NCBI GenBank assembly: GCA_964404165.1
Contig: CAYOIZ010000015.1
Coordinates: 1 to 64,000, forward strand
Reading direction: 5' to 3'
DNA: 64,000 nt
DNA from: DASYLJ01 sp964404165
GTDB lineage: Bacteria; Desulfobacterota; Binatia; DP-6
Under the pieces are notes generated by a model. The model did no database searches, was not told where the DNA came from, and worked only from the letters and a program-made list of their open reading frames with translations. Positions 19,276 to 26,985 of this stretch are shown piece by piece. Position numbers and translations under genes: made by a program. Each line of letters begins with the position of its first letter. The first letter of the stretch is position 1.

Positions 19276-20797
19276 GTCGCCGATCTACTTCACGACGCCG
19301 ATCTACTACGTGAACGCCGAGCCCCATCTCGGCCACACGTACACGACGGTCGTCGCCGACTCGCTGGTGCGCTTCTGGACGGCGCGCGGGCGCGACGCGT
19401 TCTTCGTCACCGGCACCGACGAGCACGGCGACAAGATCGCGCAGGCCGCCGAGAAGGCGGGCGTGACGCCCAAGGCCTACGCCGACCGCATCAGCGGCCT
19501 CTTCCGCTCGACGTGGGACGCCACCGGCCTCCGGCCGGGCTGGTTCGTGCGCACCACCGACCCGCAGCACACCGCCTTCGTGCAGACGATCCTGCGCGAG
19601 ATCCACGCCCGTGGCGACATCTACTTCGGCAGCTACACCGGGCTCTACTGCACGGGCTGCGAGCGCTTCTACCAGGAGCGCGAGCTGGTGAACGGCGTCT
19701 GTCCCGATCACAAGACCGCGCCGGTCGAGATCGCGGAGGAGAACTACTTCTTCCGCATGAGCGCCTACCAGGAGCGCCTGCTGGCGCTCATCGAGGCCAA
19801 GCCCGAGCTGATCAGTCCCGACGGCTACCGGCGCGAGGTGCTCGGCCTGCTGCGCGAGCCCATCGGCGACCTCTGCATCTCACGGCCGAAGGCGCGGTTG
19901 CAGTGGGGCATCGAGCTGCCGTTCGACGACCGCTACGTCACCTACGTGTGGTTCGACGCGCTTCTCAGCTACGTCAGCGCGCTGCACGCCGCCGGACGTC
20001 CCGAGCTGTGGGCGCACGCGCACCACCTCATCGCCAAGGACATCCTGAAGCCGCACGCCGTCTTCTGGCCGACGATGCTGATGGCGGCCGGGCTGCCCAT
20101 GTACCAGCGCCTGTACGTGCACGGGTACTGGCAGATGAACCAGGACAAGATGTCGAAGAGCCTCGGCAACGTCGTGCGGCCGCTCGACATGCAGGCCCGC
20201 TACGGCATGGACGCGTTCCGCTACTACCTCCTGCGCGAGATGTCCTTCGGCCAGGACGCCGAGTTCAGCGAGGCGGCGCTCGTGACGCGGCTCAACGCCG
20301 ACCTCGCGAACGGCTTCGGCAACCTCGCGAGCCGCGTGCTGGCGATGCAGCAACGCTACTTCCAGGGCGCGGTGCAGCCGCGCGCGCCCGAGGGCCCCGA
20401 CCTGCCGCTGCGCGAGGCCTTCGTCACCGCCCGTCGCGAGCTCGACGCGCACGTGGCACAGCTCGCGATCCATCGCGGCCTCGAAGCCGTCTGGCGCGCG
20501 CTCGATCACGCCAACAAGTACGTCACCGACACCGCGCCGTTCTCGATGGCGAAGGACCCCGCGAAGAAGCCACGGGTCGGCGCCATCCTGCACGAGCTGT
20601 GCGAGACGCTCCGAGTGACGTCGCAGCTGCTCGGGCCGTTCCTGCCCGAGACGGCGGCGCGGCTGATCGCGCTCCTCGGCCTGCCTCCGGCCATGCTCAC
20701 CGACCTCGATCTCCCCTGGGGCACGGCGTTCGCCGAGGGGCACCGCACGCTCGCGCCGGAGGCGCTCTTCCCGCGCATCGACGCCGTCCCCGAGTGA
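19268..20797 (+). CDS. metG: Methionyl-tRNA synthetase
   Basis: Charges tRNA-Met with methionine. The 509-residue class I synthetase has HLGH at 20-23, KMSKS at 294-298, and a single-knuckle zinc site C128-x2-C131...C145-x2-H148, the three-Cys, one-His pattern of Thermus-type MetRS. The C-terminal EMAP-II-like tRNA-binding domain found in many MetRS is missing, which is normal for the shorter type. It overlaps the ricT end by 8 bases and closes the tmk-holB-ricT-metG operon. A weak 6-bp hairpin (20834-20849, loop AACG) follows 37 bp after the stop. Confidence 0.96.
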   Translation: MAESPIYFTTPIYYVNAEPHLGHTYTTVVADSLVRFWTARGRDAFFVTGTDEHGDKIAQAAEKAGVTPKAYADRISGLFRSTWDATGLRPGWFVRTTDPQHTAFVQTILREIHARGDIYFGSYTGLYCTGCERFYQERELVNGVCPDHKTAPVEIAEENYFFRMSAYQERLLALIEAKPELISPDGYRREVLGLLREPIGDLCISRPKARLQWGIELPFDDRYVTYVWFDALLSYVSALHAAGRPELWAHAHHLIAKDILKPHAVFWPTMLMAAGLPMYQRLYVHGYWQMNQDKMSKSLGNVVRPLDMQARYGMDAFRYYLLREMSFGQDAEFSEAALVTRLNADLANGFGNLASRVLAMQQRYFQGAVQPRAPEGPDLPLREAFVTARRELDAHVAQLAIHRGLEAVWRALDHANKYVTDTAPFSMAKDPAKKPRVGAILHELCETLRVTSQLLGPFLPETAARLIALLGLPPAMLTDLDLPWGTAFAEGHRTLAPEALFPRIDAVPE

Positions 20798-20921
20798 CTG
20801 CGGCGTAACCGCTCGGAATCGTGGAATTCCCGTCGGTGCAACGGCACCGTCGGCAGCTCGCCCTCCGATCTGCGAGCGCAGAGAATCGTCGCGGCACCCG
20901 CCTCGGGGATCAACTTTTCGC

Positions 20922-20938
20922 TTGAAAACGATTTTCAA
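20922..20938 (+). promoter_or_regulatory. Fur box upstream of bfd-bfr
   Basis: TTGAAAA-CGA-TTTTCAA is a perfect inverted repeat. Its core TGAAAACGATTTTCA fits the 7-1-7 Fur pattern TGAWAATNATTWTCA with one mismatch. It lies 40 bp before the bfd start, where promoter elements are expected, and it is a conspicuous AT-rich island in a GC-rich genome. Iron-loaded Fur would repress the bfd-bfr transcript, though for bacterioferritin genes the direction of Fur control varies. Confidence 0.8.
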
Positions 20939-20978
20939 TATCGCTACTGTCCCCTGCAGCAGGCTTGAGGGGGACTTG

Positions 20979-21158
20979 ATGATCGTTTGCATCTGCCGAG
21001 GCATCACCGAGCGAGACGTGACGAAGGCCGTCCAGTGCGGAGCCCGCACCCTGGACGACGTCGCCCGACGCTGTGACGGAGCCGGTCAGGATTGCGGCTC
21101 GTGTCTCGCGTATCTCGAGCATCACATCCAAGGAACCTCGCCCGAGCAGCGCGCCTGA
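20979..21158 (+). CDS. bfd: Bacterioferritin-associated ferredoxin
   Basis: Small [2Fe-2S] protein that passes electrons to bacterioferritin to release stored iron. The 59-residue product has the BFD-like fer2 pattern with four cysteines: C-I-C near the N-terminus (VCICRGITERDV) and CGSC after DGAGQD. ATG 20979 was chosen because the Fur box lies upstream of it and GAGGGGG precedes it; an upstream in-frame TTG would translate the Fur box itself. bfr follows after 93 bp on the same strand. Confidence 0.93.
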   Translation: MIVCICRGITERDVTKAVQCGARTLDDVARRCDGAGQDCGSCLAYLEHHIQGTSPEQRA

Positions 21159-21251
21159 ACGCTTCCACTTCCGCTCCGCGTCCGGCCTGTCTGGTCCGGT
21201 TGGGGCCGCTGTGCTAACCCTCCCGACACTTGCGCTCACGGGAGGGCGGCC

Positions 21252-21722
21252 ATGAAGGGAAGCAAGAAGGTCATCGACGCGCTCAACGACATCCTGGGTG
21301 GCGAGCTGGTCGGCATCAACCAGTATTTCCTGCACTCGAAGATGTGCAAGAACTGGGGCTTCGATCGCATCGCCGAGGTCGATTACAAGGAGTCCATCGG
21401 CGAGATGAAGCACGCCGACGAGCTGGTCGAGCGCATCCTCTTCCTGGACGGCGTCCCGAACCTCCAGAAGCTCGGCAAGATCAACGTCGGCGAGACGGTG
21501 CCCGAGCAGATGAAGTTCGACCTGGCCCTCGAGGTCGAAGCCATCGGGAAGCTGAACCAGGCGATCGCGCTGTGCGTGGCCGAGGGCGACAATGCCTCGC
21601 GCCATCTCCTCGAGGATCTGCTCAAGAGCGAGGAGGAGCACCTCGACTGGCTGGAGACCCAGCTGGGCCTGATCGCGACGCTCGGCGAGAAGCAGTATCT
21701 CGCCGAGCAGATGCATGACTGA
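21252..21722 (+). CDS. bfr: Bacterioferritin
   Basis: Twenty-four-subunit haem-containing iron-storage protein. The 156-residue chain has every ferroxidase ligand at the classical numbering: Glu18, Tyr25, Glu51, His54, Glu94, Glu127, His130. The haem-ligating Met52 is also present. So both mineralisation and haem binding should work. ATG 21252 has GGAGGG 7-8 bases upstream. It is downstream of bfd and the Fur box and ends in a bidirectional terminator shared with a convergent peroxiredoxin gene; iron storage and peroxide removal are functionally linked. Confidence 0.96.
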   Translation: MKGSKKVIDALNDILGGELVGINQYFLHSKMCKNWGFDRIAEVDYKESIGEMKHADELVERILFLDGVPNLQKLGKINVGETVPEQMKFDLALEVEAIGKLNQAIALCVAEGDNASRHLLEDLLKSEEEHLDWLETQLGLIATLGEKQYLAEQMHD

Positions 21723-21732
21723 CGCAACGAAA

Positions 21733-21765
21733 CGCGCCCCGGCCGGCACTGCCGACCGGGGCGCG
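21733..21765. terminator. Bidirectional terminator between bfr and peroxiredoxin gene
   Basis: CGCGCCCCGG (21733-21742) pairs with CCGGGGCGCG (21756-21765), and an inner CGGC/GCCG stem (21744-21747 with 21751-21754) extends it after one mismatch, loop ACT. It fills the 49-bp gap between two convergent stops. The left flank (ACGCAACGAAA) supplies a T-rich tail for the minus-strand transcript. Confidence 0.82.
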
Positions 21766-21771
21766 CGTACG

Positions 21772-22356
21772 TCAGCCGACCTTCTTGAAGTACTCTTTCG
21801 AGCCCTTCGGATCGGCCTTCATCGAGTCCTTGCCGGGCTCCCAGTTGGCCGGGCAGACCTCGCCGTGCTCGTCGGCGAACTTGATCGCCTGCACCTGACG
21901 AAGCGCCTCGTCGACCGACCGGCCCACCGGCAGATCGTGGATGGTGATCGTGCGCAGGATGCCCTTCGGGTCGATCACGAACGTGCCGCGGAGCGCCACG
22001 CCGTCGGGCAGGAGCACGCCGTAGTCGGCCGCGATCTTCTTGTTGAGGTCGGCAAGCAGCGGGATGGTGACCCCCGAGATGCCGCCTTCCTTGCGGGGCG
22101 TGTTGATCCACGCCAGGTGGGTGTACTCGCTGTCGACCGACGCGCCGACGATCTCGGCGCCGAGCTTGCGGAACTCGTCGGCGCGATCGTTGTACGCCAG
22201 GATCTCGGTCGGGCAGACGAAGGTGAAGTCGAGGGGGTAGAAGAAGAGCACCAGATACTTGCCCTTGTAGTCGGCGAGCGAGACGGTCTGGAACGCTCCA
22301 CTCACCACCGCCTGAGCCTTGAAGTCAGGGGCGGGTTGCTGCACGTGTGCTGCCAT
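21772..22356 (-). CDS. Typical 2-Cys peroxiredoxin (AhpC/TSA family)
   Basis: Thiol peroxidase reducing hydrogen peroxide and organic hydroperoxides. The 194-residue protein has peroxidatic Cys48 in FTFVCPTE and resolving Cys168 in EVCPANW. It also has a GGxxG-type loop (GGISG) and a C-terminal Tyr-Phe motif (KEYFKKV), features linked in eukaryotic Prx1 enzymes to sensitivity to over-oxidation and a signalling role. The start has a strong AGGAGGAG. It is the last gene of a minus-strand run, 60 bp after the AtuA-like gene, but may have its own promoter. The reductase partner (AhpF or thioredoxin) is not in the window. Confidence 0.93.
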   Translation of the reverse strand: MAAHVQQPAPDFKAQAVVSGAFQTVSLADYKGKYLVLFFYPLDFTFVCPTEILAYNDRADEFRKLGAEIVGASVDSEYTHLAWINTPRKEGGISGVTIPLLADLNKKIAADYGVLLPDGVALRGTFVIDPKGILRTITIHDLPVGRSVDEALRQVQAIKFADEHGEVCPANWEPGKDSMKADPKGSKEYFKKVG

Positions 22357-22416
22357 TGGCTCCTCCTGTGAAGTTGGTGCCCTTCACCTACGGCCGATGG
22401 GCGCGCAAGGCAACAA

Positions 22417-24177
22417 TCAGGACGGCAGCAGGGACACCGGGATCGGGACGACCTTCGCCCGCACGTACTCGCCGAGGCTCTTCGCCTGCGGGTCGCTCCG
22501 CAACGACGCCGCGACGCCGTCCCCGAGCAGCCCGCGCACCACGAAGTTGAGCGCCAGCAGGTTCGGCAGCTCGACGCGATCGACGACGAGATCACGCGCC
22601 TCGGGCAGCAGCGCACGCAGGCGATCCGACGTCAGGTAGCCGGCGAGCCAGCGCCACGCCGCGGGAGTCCGCACCCACAGGCCGACGTTGGCGTTGCCGC
22701 CCTTGTCTCCCGAGCGCGCGCCACACAGCACGCCGAGGGGGACGTCGCGGGTCGGCCCGCCCGGCGTGTCACCGGCAGTCATCGTCACGCGTTCGCCGGC
22801 GGTGAAGCCCGCGGGTGAAACGGTCGGCGGGACGGGAATGATCGCCTCGCCGATCACGACCTGCTGATCGATCACCGTCGACGGGACCAGCGCCGGCCAG
22901 TAGACGCCGATCTGCGCCGCGTCGGTGGGTAGCCCCGTCATGAAGAAGCCGGGGTAGCTCGCCAGCGCCATCTCGACGACCTTGTTCGACCAGGCGCGGC
23001 CGATGCGATTCTGATCGGGGTGCTTCACCGCGATCGTGAGATAGGCGAACGCCTCCTCGTTCGACCCCGGATCGGGTCGGTCGCCCCGGCGCAGCGTGAC
23101 CTTCGCCTCGGCGAACTGCTCGCGTCCGCCGACGAGCTTCCAGAGCGTGCGCTCCGCCAGCGCCGCTTTCTCCTCGATGTCGAGGCCGGTGAGCACGAAC
23201 GTCATGCTGTTCTTGTAGCCGCCGAGGTAGTTGAGGCAGACCTTCGTCGTCGACGGGGGCGGCTCGCCGCGCACGCCGTGGACGAGGACGCGGTCCGGCC
23301 CCTCCTGGTCGAGCTGGATCGTGTCGAAGCGCGCCGTCACGTCGGGGTTCAGGTACTCGTGGCCCTGGATCTCGTAGAGCAGCTGCGCCGTGACGGTGCC
23401 CACGGAGACGAGCCCGCCGGTGCCCGCGTGCTTGGTGACGACGAACGAGCCGTCGTCGTGCATCTCGGCGATCGGGAAGCCCGGATGCTCGAGCCCCGGC
23501 ACCTCGCGGAAGAAACTGTAGTTGCCGCCCGTGCACTGCGAGCCGCACTCGATGATGTGGCCCGCGACGACGGCGCCCGCCAGCCGATCCCAGTCGTCGC
23601 GCTTCCAGCCGAACTTCCACGCCGCCGGCCCGACGGCCAGCGCCGCGTCGGTGACGCGCGGGCAGATGACGACGTCGGCACCGCGCTCGAGCGCCGCCGC
23701 GATGCCCCAACCGCCGAGGTAGGCGTTCGCGCTCAACACCGGCTGCTGCAGGTCGCGCAGCGGAATGCCGCGATCGAGGTGCGTCAGCGTCTCGCCCTGC
23801 GCCTGCAGCGCCGCCAGCTTCGGCATCAGGTCGTCGCCTTCGATGTGCGCGACGACGGCCTTCACGCCGAGCTTCTGGTAGAGAGCGCGCGCGGCGTCGG
23901 CGCAGCCCGCCGGATTGAGCCCGCCGGCGTTGACGACGATGCGGATGCCGCGCTCGGCACAGGTCACCGCGATGTCCTCGAGCTGGCGCAGGAAGGTGCG
24001 GGCGTAGCCGAGGCTGGTGTCGCGCAGGCGATCCTTCAGCAGGATCATCAGCGTCAGCTCGGCGAGGTAGTCCCCGGTGAGGACGTCGACGGGGCCGCCC
24101 TCGACCATCTCGCGGGCGGCGCTCAGCCGATCGCCGTAGAAGCCGCTGCAGTTCGCGATGCGGAGCACGTCGGTCAT
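22417..24177 (-). CDS. AtuA-like protein (DUF1446, acyclic terpene utilisation family)
   Basis: A 586-residue protein of the AtuA/DUF1446 family. The N-terminal domain begins IANCSGFYGDR and contains GDYLAELTLMIL, VNAGGLNP and VVICPRVTDAALAVGP; the C-terminal AtuA-like domain (about 480-586) has LCGARSGDKGGNANVGLWV. AtuA is essential for growth of Pseudomonas on citronellol, but its reaction is still unknown. It follows the crotonase gene by 4 bp, which itself follows the carboxylase alpha gene, the same combination as in atu clusters. AtuA-like proteins also occur beside other short branched acyl-CoA pathways, so terpene substrates are only one possibility. Confidence 0.87.
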   Translation of the reverse strand: MTDVLRIANCSGFYGDRLSAAREMVEGGPVDVLTGDYLAELTLMILLKDRLRDTSLGYARTFLRQLEDIAVTCAERGIRIVVNAGGLNPAGCADAARALYQKLGVKAVVAHIEGDDLMPKLAALQAQGETLTHLDRGIPLRDLQQPVLSANAYLGGWGIAAALERGADVVICPRVTDAALAVGPAAWKFGWKRDDWDRLAGAVVAGHIIECGSQCTGGNYSFFREVPGLEHPGFPIAEMHDDGSFVVTKHAGTGGLVSVGTVTAQLLYEIQGHEYLNPDVTARFDTIQLDQEGPDRVLVHGVRGEPPPSTTKVCLNYLGGYKNSMTFVLTGLDIEEKAALAERTLWKLVGGREQFAEAKVTLRRGDRPDPGSNEEAFAYLTIAVKHPDQNRIGRAWSNKVVEMALASYPGFFMTGLPTDAAQIGVYWPALVPSTVIDQQVVIGEAIIPVPPTVSPAGFTAGERVTMTAGDTPGGPTRDVPLGVLCGARSGDKGGNANVGLWVRTPAAWRWLAGYLTSDRLRALLPEARDLVVDRVELPNLLALNFVVRGLLGDGVAASLRSDPQAKSLGEYVRAKVVPIPVSLLPS

Positions 24178-24181
24178 CGGA

Positions 24182-24976
24182 TCACTCCGCCCACTGCGGC
24201 CGGCGCTTGCCGGCGAACGCGCTCATGCCCTCGGCCGCCTCGGCCGACGCGAACAACGCCGCGATGCGCTCCTCGGCGTACGCGAAGCCCTCGTCCATCG
24301 GCAGCCGGGCGATGGTGCGCACCAGCTTCTTCGCCTCGGCGACCGCGTTCGGTCCGCCCAGTGCGATGGCGTCGATCTCCTCCTGCACCGCTGCGGCGAG
24401 CCCGTCGGCCGGCACCACGCGGTGGAGCAGCCCGTAGCCGAGCGCCTGTGCGGCGTCGAAGCGCGCCCCGGTGAGGAAGAGCCGCATCGTATGGTGGATG
24501 CCGAGCTTCGGCAGCACGACGACGGAGATCATCGCCGGGATGACGCCGATGCGCACCTCGCTGAAGCTGAAGGCCGCGCTGTCGACGGCGACGGCGATGT
24601 CGCAGGCCGCCACCAATCCGACACCGCCACCGAACGCGTGCCCGTTGACGGCGGCGATGACCGGCTTCGGCCCGTCCCACAGGCGCTTCAGGATGGCGAC
24701 GAACGGGTTCTGCTGCCCCGCACCCGGGGCGACGGCGTCACCACCGCGGTTCTTGAGATCGGCGCCGGCGCAGAAGCCCGGCCCCTCGCCCGTCAGCACC
24801 AGGCAGCGCACCGCCGGGTCGGACAGCGCGGCGTCGAGATGCACGTTCAGCTCGGCCACCATCGCGGACGAGAGGGCGTTGCGGGTCTGCGGCGAGGCGA
24901 GGGTGATCCAGGCGGCGCGGCCGCGGACCTCGTAACGTGTGACGGTGGGGTCGGCCATGGCTCGGCCCGGAGGCAT
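24182..24976 (-). CDS. Enoyl-CoA hydratase/isomerase (crotonase) family, methylglutaconyl-CoA hydratase-like
   Basis: Crotonase-fold enzyme of 264 residues; an ATG at 24958 would shorten it by six and fits family alignments equally well. GEGPGFCAGADLK gives the oxyanion-hole and CoA-binding region. In NGHAFGGGVGLVAACD the Glu that corresponds to Glu144 of rat crotonase is Gly, while the second acid (equivalent to Glu164) is kept in FSEVRIGVIPA. My recollection is that the GGGVGL pattern also occurs in methylglutaconyl-CoA hydratases of the Liu/Atu pathways, which agrees with its place between the carboxylase alpha and AtuA-like genes. Probable step: hydration of a carboxylated branched enoyl-CoA. 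Spacing is 21 bp upstream and 4 bp downstream. Confidence 0.85.
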   Translation of the reverse strand: MPPGRAMADPTVTRYEVRGRAAWITLASPQTRNALSSAMVAELNVHLDAALSDPAVRCLVLTGEGPGFCAGADLKNRGGDAVAPGAGQQNPFVAILKRLWDGPKPVIAAVNGHAFGGGVGLVAACDIAVAVDSAAFSFSEVRIGVIPAMISVVVLPKLGIHHTMRLFLTGARFDAAQALGYGLLHRVVPADGLAAAVQEEIDAIALGGPNAVAEAKKLVRTIARLPMDEGFAYAEERIAALFASAEAAEGMSAFAGKRRPQWAE

Positions 24977-24997
24977 AAACGCTGCGAGCCCCGGCCG

Positions 24998-26974
24998 TCA
25001 ATGACGATCGGGATCGGCCTCGACCACCACCAGCACGACGTCGGGGTCGACCATCTGGCCCACCTCGACCCGGACCTCCTGCACCACCCCGTCGGCCTGG
25101 GCGACCATCTCGTGCTCCATCTTCATGGCCTCGAGGACGAGGAGCACGGTGCCCTTGGCGACGCGGTCGCCGACGGCGACGTGGACGGCCCGTACGACGC
25201 CGGTCATGGGCGCGACGCAGCCACCCGCGACCTCGTCGCGCCGGACGGGCGGAAAGCGCGGCAGCTCGCGCAGCGTCGTGGTGCCGAGCGGCGAGTGCAC
25301 CACGACGAGGTCGTCGGCTGCGGCGACGCGATAGCGACGTCGGACCCCGTCGATCTCGACGGCATCGCCCGCGTGGAGCCGCACGTCGCTGCTCACCCCG
25401 GCGACCGTCACCGTGAACGCCCCGGGCGCGCCGGCCACGTACTCGACGTCGAGCGGCTCGCCTGCGACGTCGAACCCGACCCGCTGCGGACGATACCGGT
25501 TGTTCCGCCAGCCCGACGGGATGCTCGCCGGCAGCGGCCCGTCCGACGAGCGGCGGCGCTGCTCGTGGCTCCACACCGTCGCGACGATGGCGTGCGCGCG
25601 CTCGACGCCTGGATCGCGCGGCGTCTCGCGCGCCTCGGCCGGCAGGTGCTCCGCGATGAAATGCGTGTCGAAGCGGCCGGCGCGGAACCCGGGATGCTCG
25701 AGCACGGCGAGCAGGAAGTGGCGGTTGGTCGTCACGCCCGCGACCCCGAGCCGCCGCAGGGCCGCCACCAGCCGGTCGATCGCCTGGTCGCGCGTCGGCG
25801 CGTGCGCGATCACCTTCGCGAGCATCGGGTCGTAGTGGACGCCCACCTCGGTGCCCACCTCGACGCCGCTGTCGTAGCGTACGCCCGGCAGCACCGCCGG
25901 CTCCCACAGCGCCACGCGTCCCGTCGCCGGCAGGAAATCGTTCGACGGATCCTCGGCGTAGAGCCGCGCCTCGATGGCGTGACCCTCCAGCGCGATGTCC
26001 GTCTGTGCGACGCGCAGGGGCTCGCCGCGCGCGACCTCGATCTGCATGCGCACCAGGTCGAGGCCGGTGACCATCTCGGTCACCGGATGCTCCACCTGGA
26101 GCCGCGTGTTCACCTCGAGGAAGAAGAAGGCGCCCGACGCGTCGAGCACGAACTCGACGGTGCCGGCGCCGACGTAGCCGATGGTGCGCGCGGCGGTGAC
26201 CGCCGCCTCGCCCATGCGACGGCGGGTATCGGCGTCGATCGCCACCGACGGCGCCTCCTCGATGACCTTCTGGTAGCGGCGCTGGATGGAGCATTCGCGC
26301 TCGAAGCAGTGCACGACGTTGCCGTGCGTGTCGGCGAAGACCTGGATCTCGATGTGGCGAGGCGACTCGACGTAGCGCTCGAGCAGCACGGCACCGTCGC
26401 CGAAGGCGCTCTCGGCCTCGCGGCGTGCGGCGGCGAGCGCATCGCGCAGCCCGTCGGCGCTGCGCACGATGCGCATGCCCTTGCCGCCGCCACCGGCCGA
26501 CGCCTTCACCAACGCCGGGAACCCGACCGTCGCGGCCTCCGCCAGCAACACGTCGTCGCTGCCGACGGCGCCCGGGATCACCGGCACCCCGGCCGCCGCC
26601 ATGAGGCGCTTCGCCTCGATCTTGCTCCCCATGGCGCGGATCGCGTTCACCGGCGGACCGATGAACGTCAGCCCGGCCTCGGCACAGCGGGCCGCGAACG
26701 CCGCGTTCTCGGACAGGAACCCGTAGCCGGGATGGACCGCGTCGGCGCCCGTCACCCGGGCCGCGTCGAGCAGACGGTCCATGGCCAGGTAGGACTCGCG
26801 GGCCGGTGCCGGCCCGAGGCGCACGGCCTCGTCGGCCTCGGCTGTGTGGGGCGCATCGGCATCGGCGTCGGAGTAGACCGCGACGCTGGCGATGCCCATG
26901 GCACGCAGCGTGCGCAGGACACGACGCGCGATCTCACCCCGGTTCGCAACCAGGACCTTCTGGACGGACGGCAC
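24998..26974 (-). CDS. Acyl-CoA carboxylase alpha subunit (biotin carboxylase + biotin carrier)
   Basis: Carboxylates biotin with bicarbonate and ATP and carries it to a carboxyltransferase partner. The 658-residue protein has the biotin carboxylase N-terminal domain (KVLVANRGEIARRV), the ATP-grasp loop GGGGKGMR near residue 165, FLEVNTRLQVEH, a middle BT-type domain, and the C-terminal biotinyl domain with EAMKMEH (Lys618). The layout is that of MccA/LiuD, AtuF and PccA; substrate cannot be told from this subunit. GTG 26974 has AGAGGA upstream. The carboxyltransferase gene expected next to it is absent; a suitable one is at 60975-62570. Confidence 0.92.
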   Translation of the reverse strand: MPSVQKVLVANRGEIARRVLRTLRAMGIASVAVYSDADADAPHTAEADEAVRLGPAPARESYLAMDRLLDAARVTGADAVHPGYGFLSENAAFAARCAEAGLTFIGPPVNAIRAMGSKIEAKRLMAAAGVPVIPGAVGSDDVLLAEAATVGFPALVKASAGGGGKGMRIVRSADGLRDALAAARREAESAFGDGAVLLERYVESPRHIEIQVFADTHGNVVHCFERECSIQRRYQKVIEEAPSVAIDADTRRRMGEAAVTAARTIGYVGAGTVEFVLDASGAFFFLEVNTRLQVEHPVTEMVTGLDLVRMQIEVARGEPLRVAQTDIALEGHAIEARLYAEDPSNDFLPATGRVALWEPAVLPGVRYDSGVEVGTEVGVHYDPMLAKVIAHAPTRDQAIDRLVAALRRLGVAGVTTNRHFLLAVLEHPGFRAGRFDTHFIAEHLPAEARETPRDPGVERAHAIVATVWSHEQRRRSSDGPLPASIPSGWRNNRYRPQRVGFDVAGEPLDVEYVAGAPGAFTVTVAGVSSDVRLHAGDAVEIDGVRRRYRVAAADDLVVVHSPLGTTTLRELPRFPPVRRDEVAGGCVAPMTGVVRAVHVAVGDRVAKGTVLLVLEAMKMEHEMVAQADGVVQEVRVEVGQMVDPDVVLVVVEADPDRH

Positions 26975-26985
26975 GGCGGTCCTCT

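Noticed and set aside
20834..20849. 6-bp hairpin after metG
   Set aside because: Short stem without a T-run; mentioned with metG but not called as a separate terminator.
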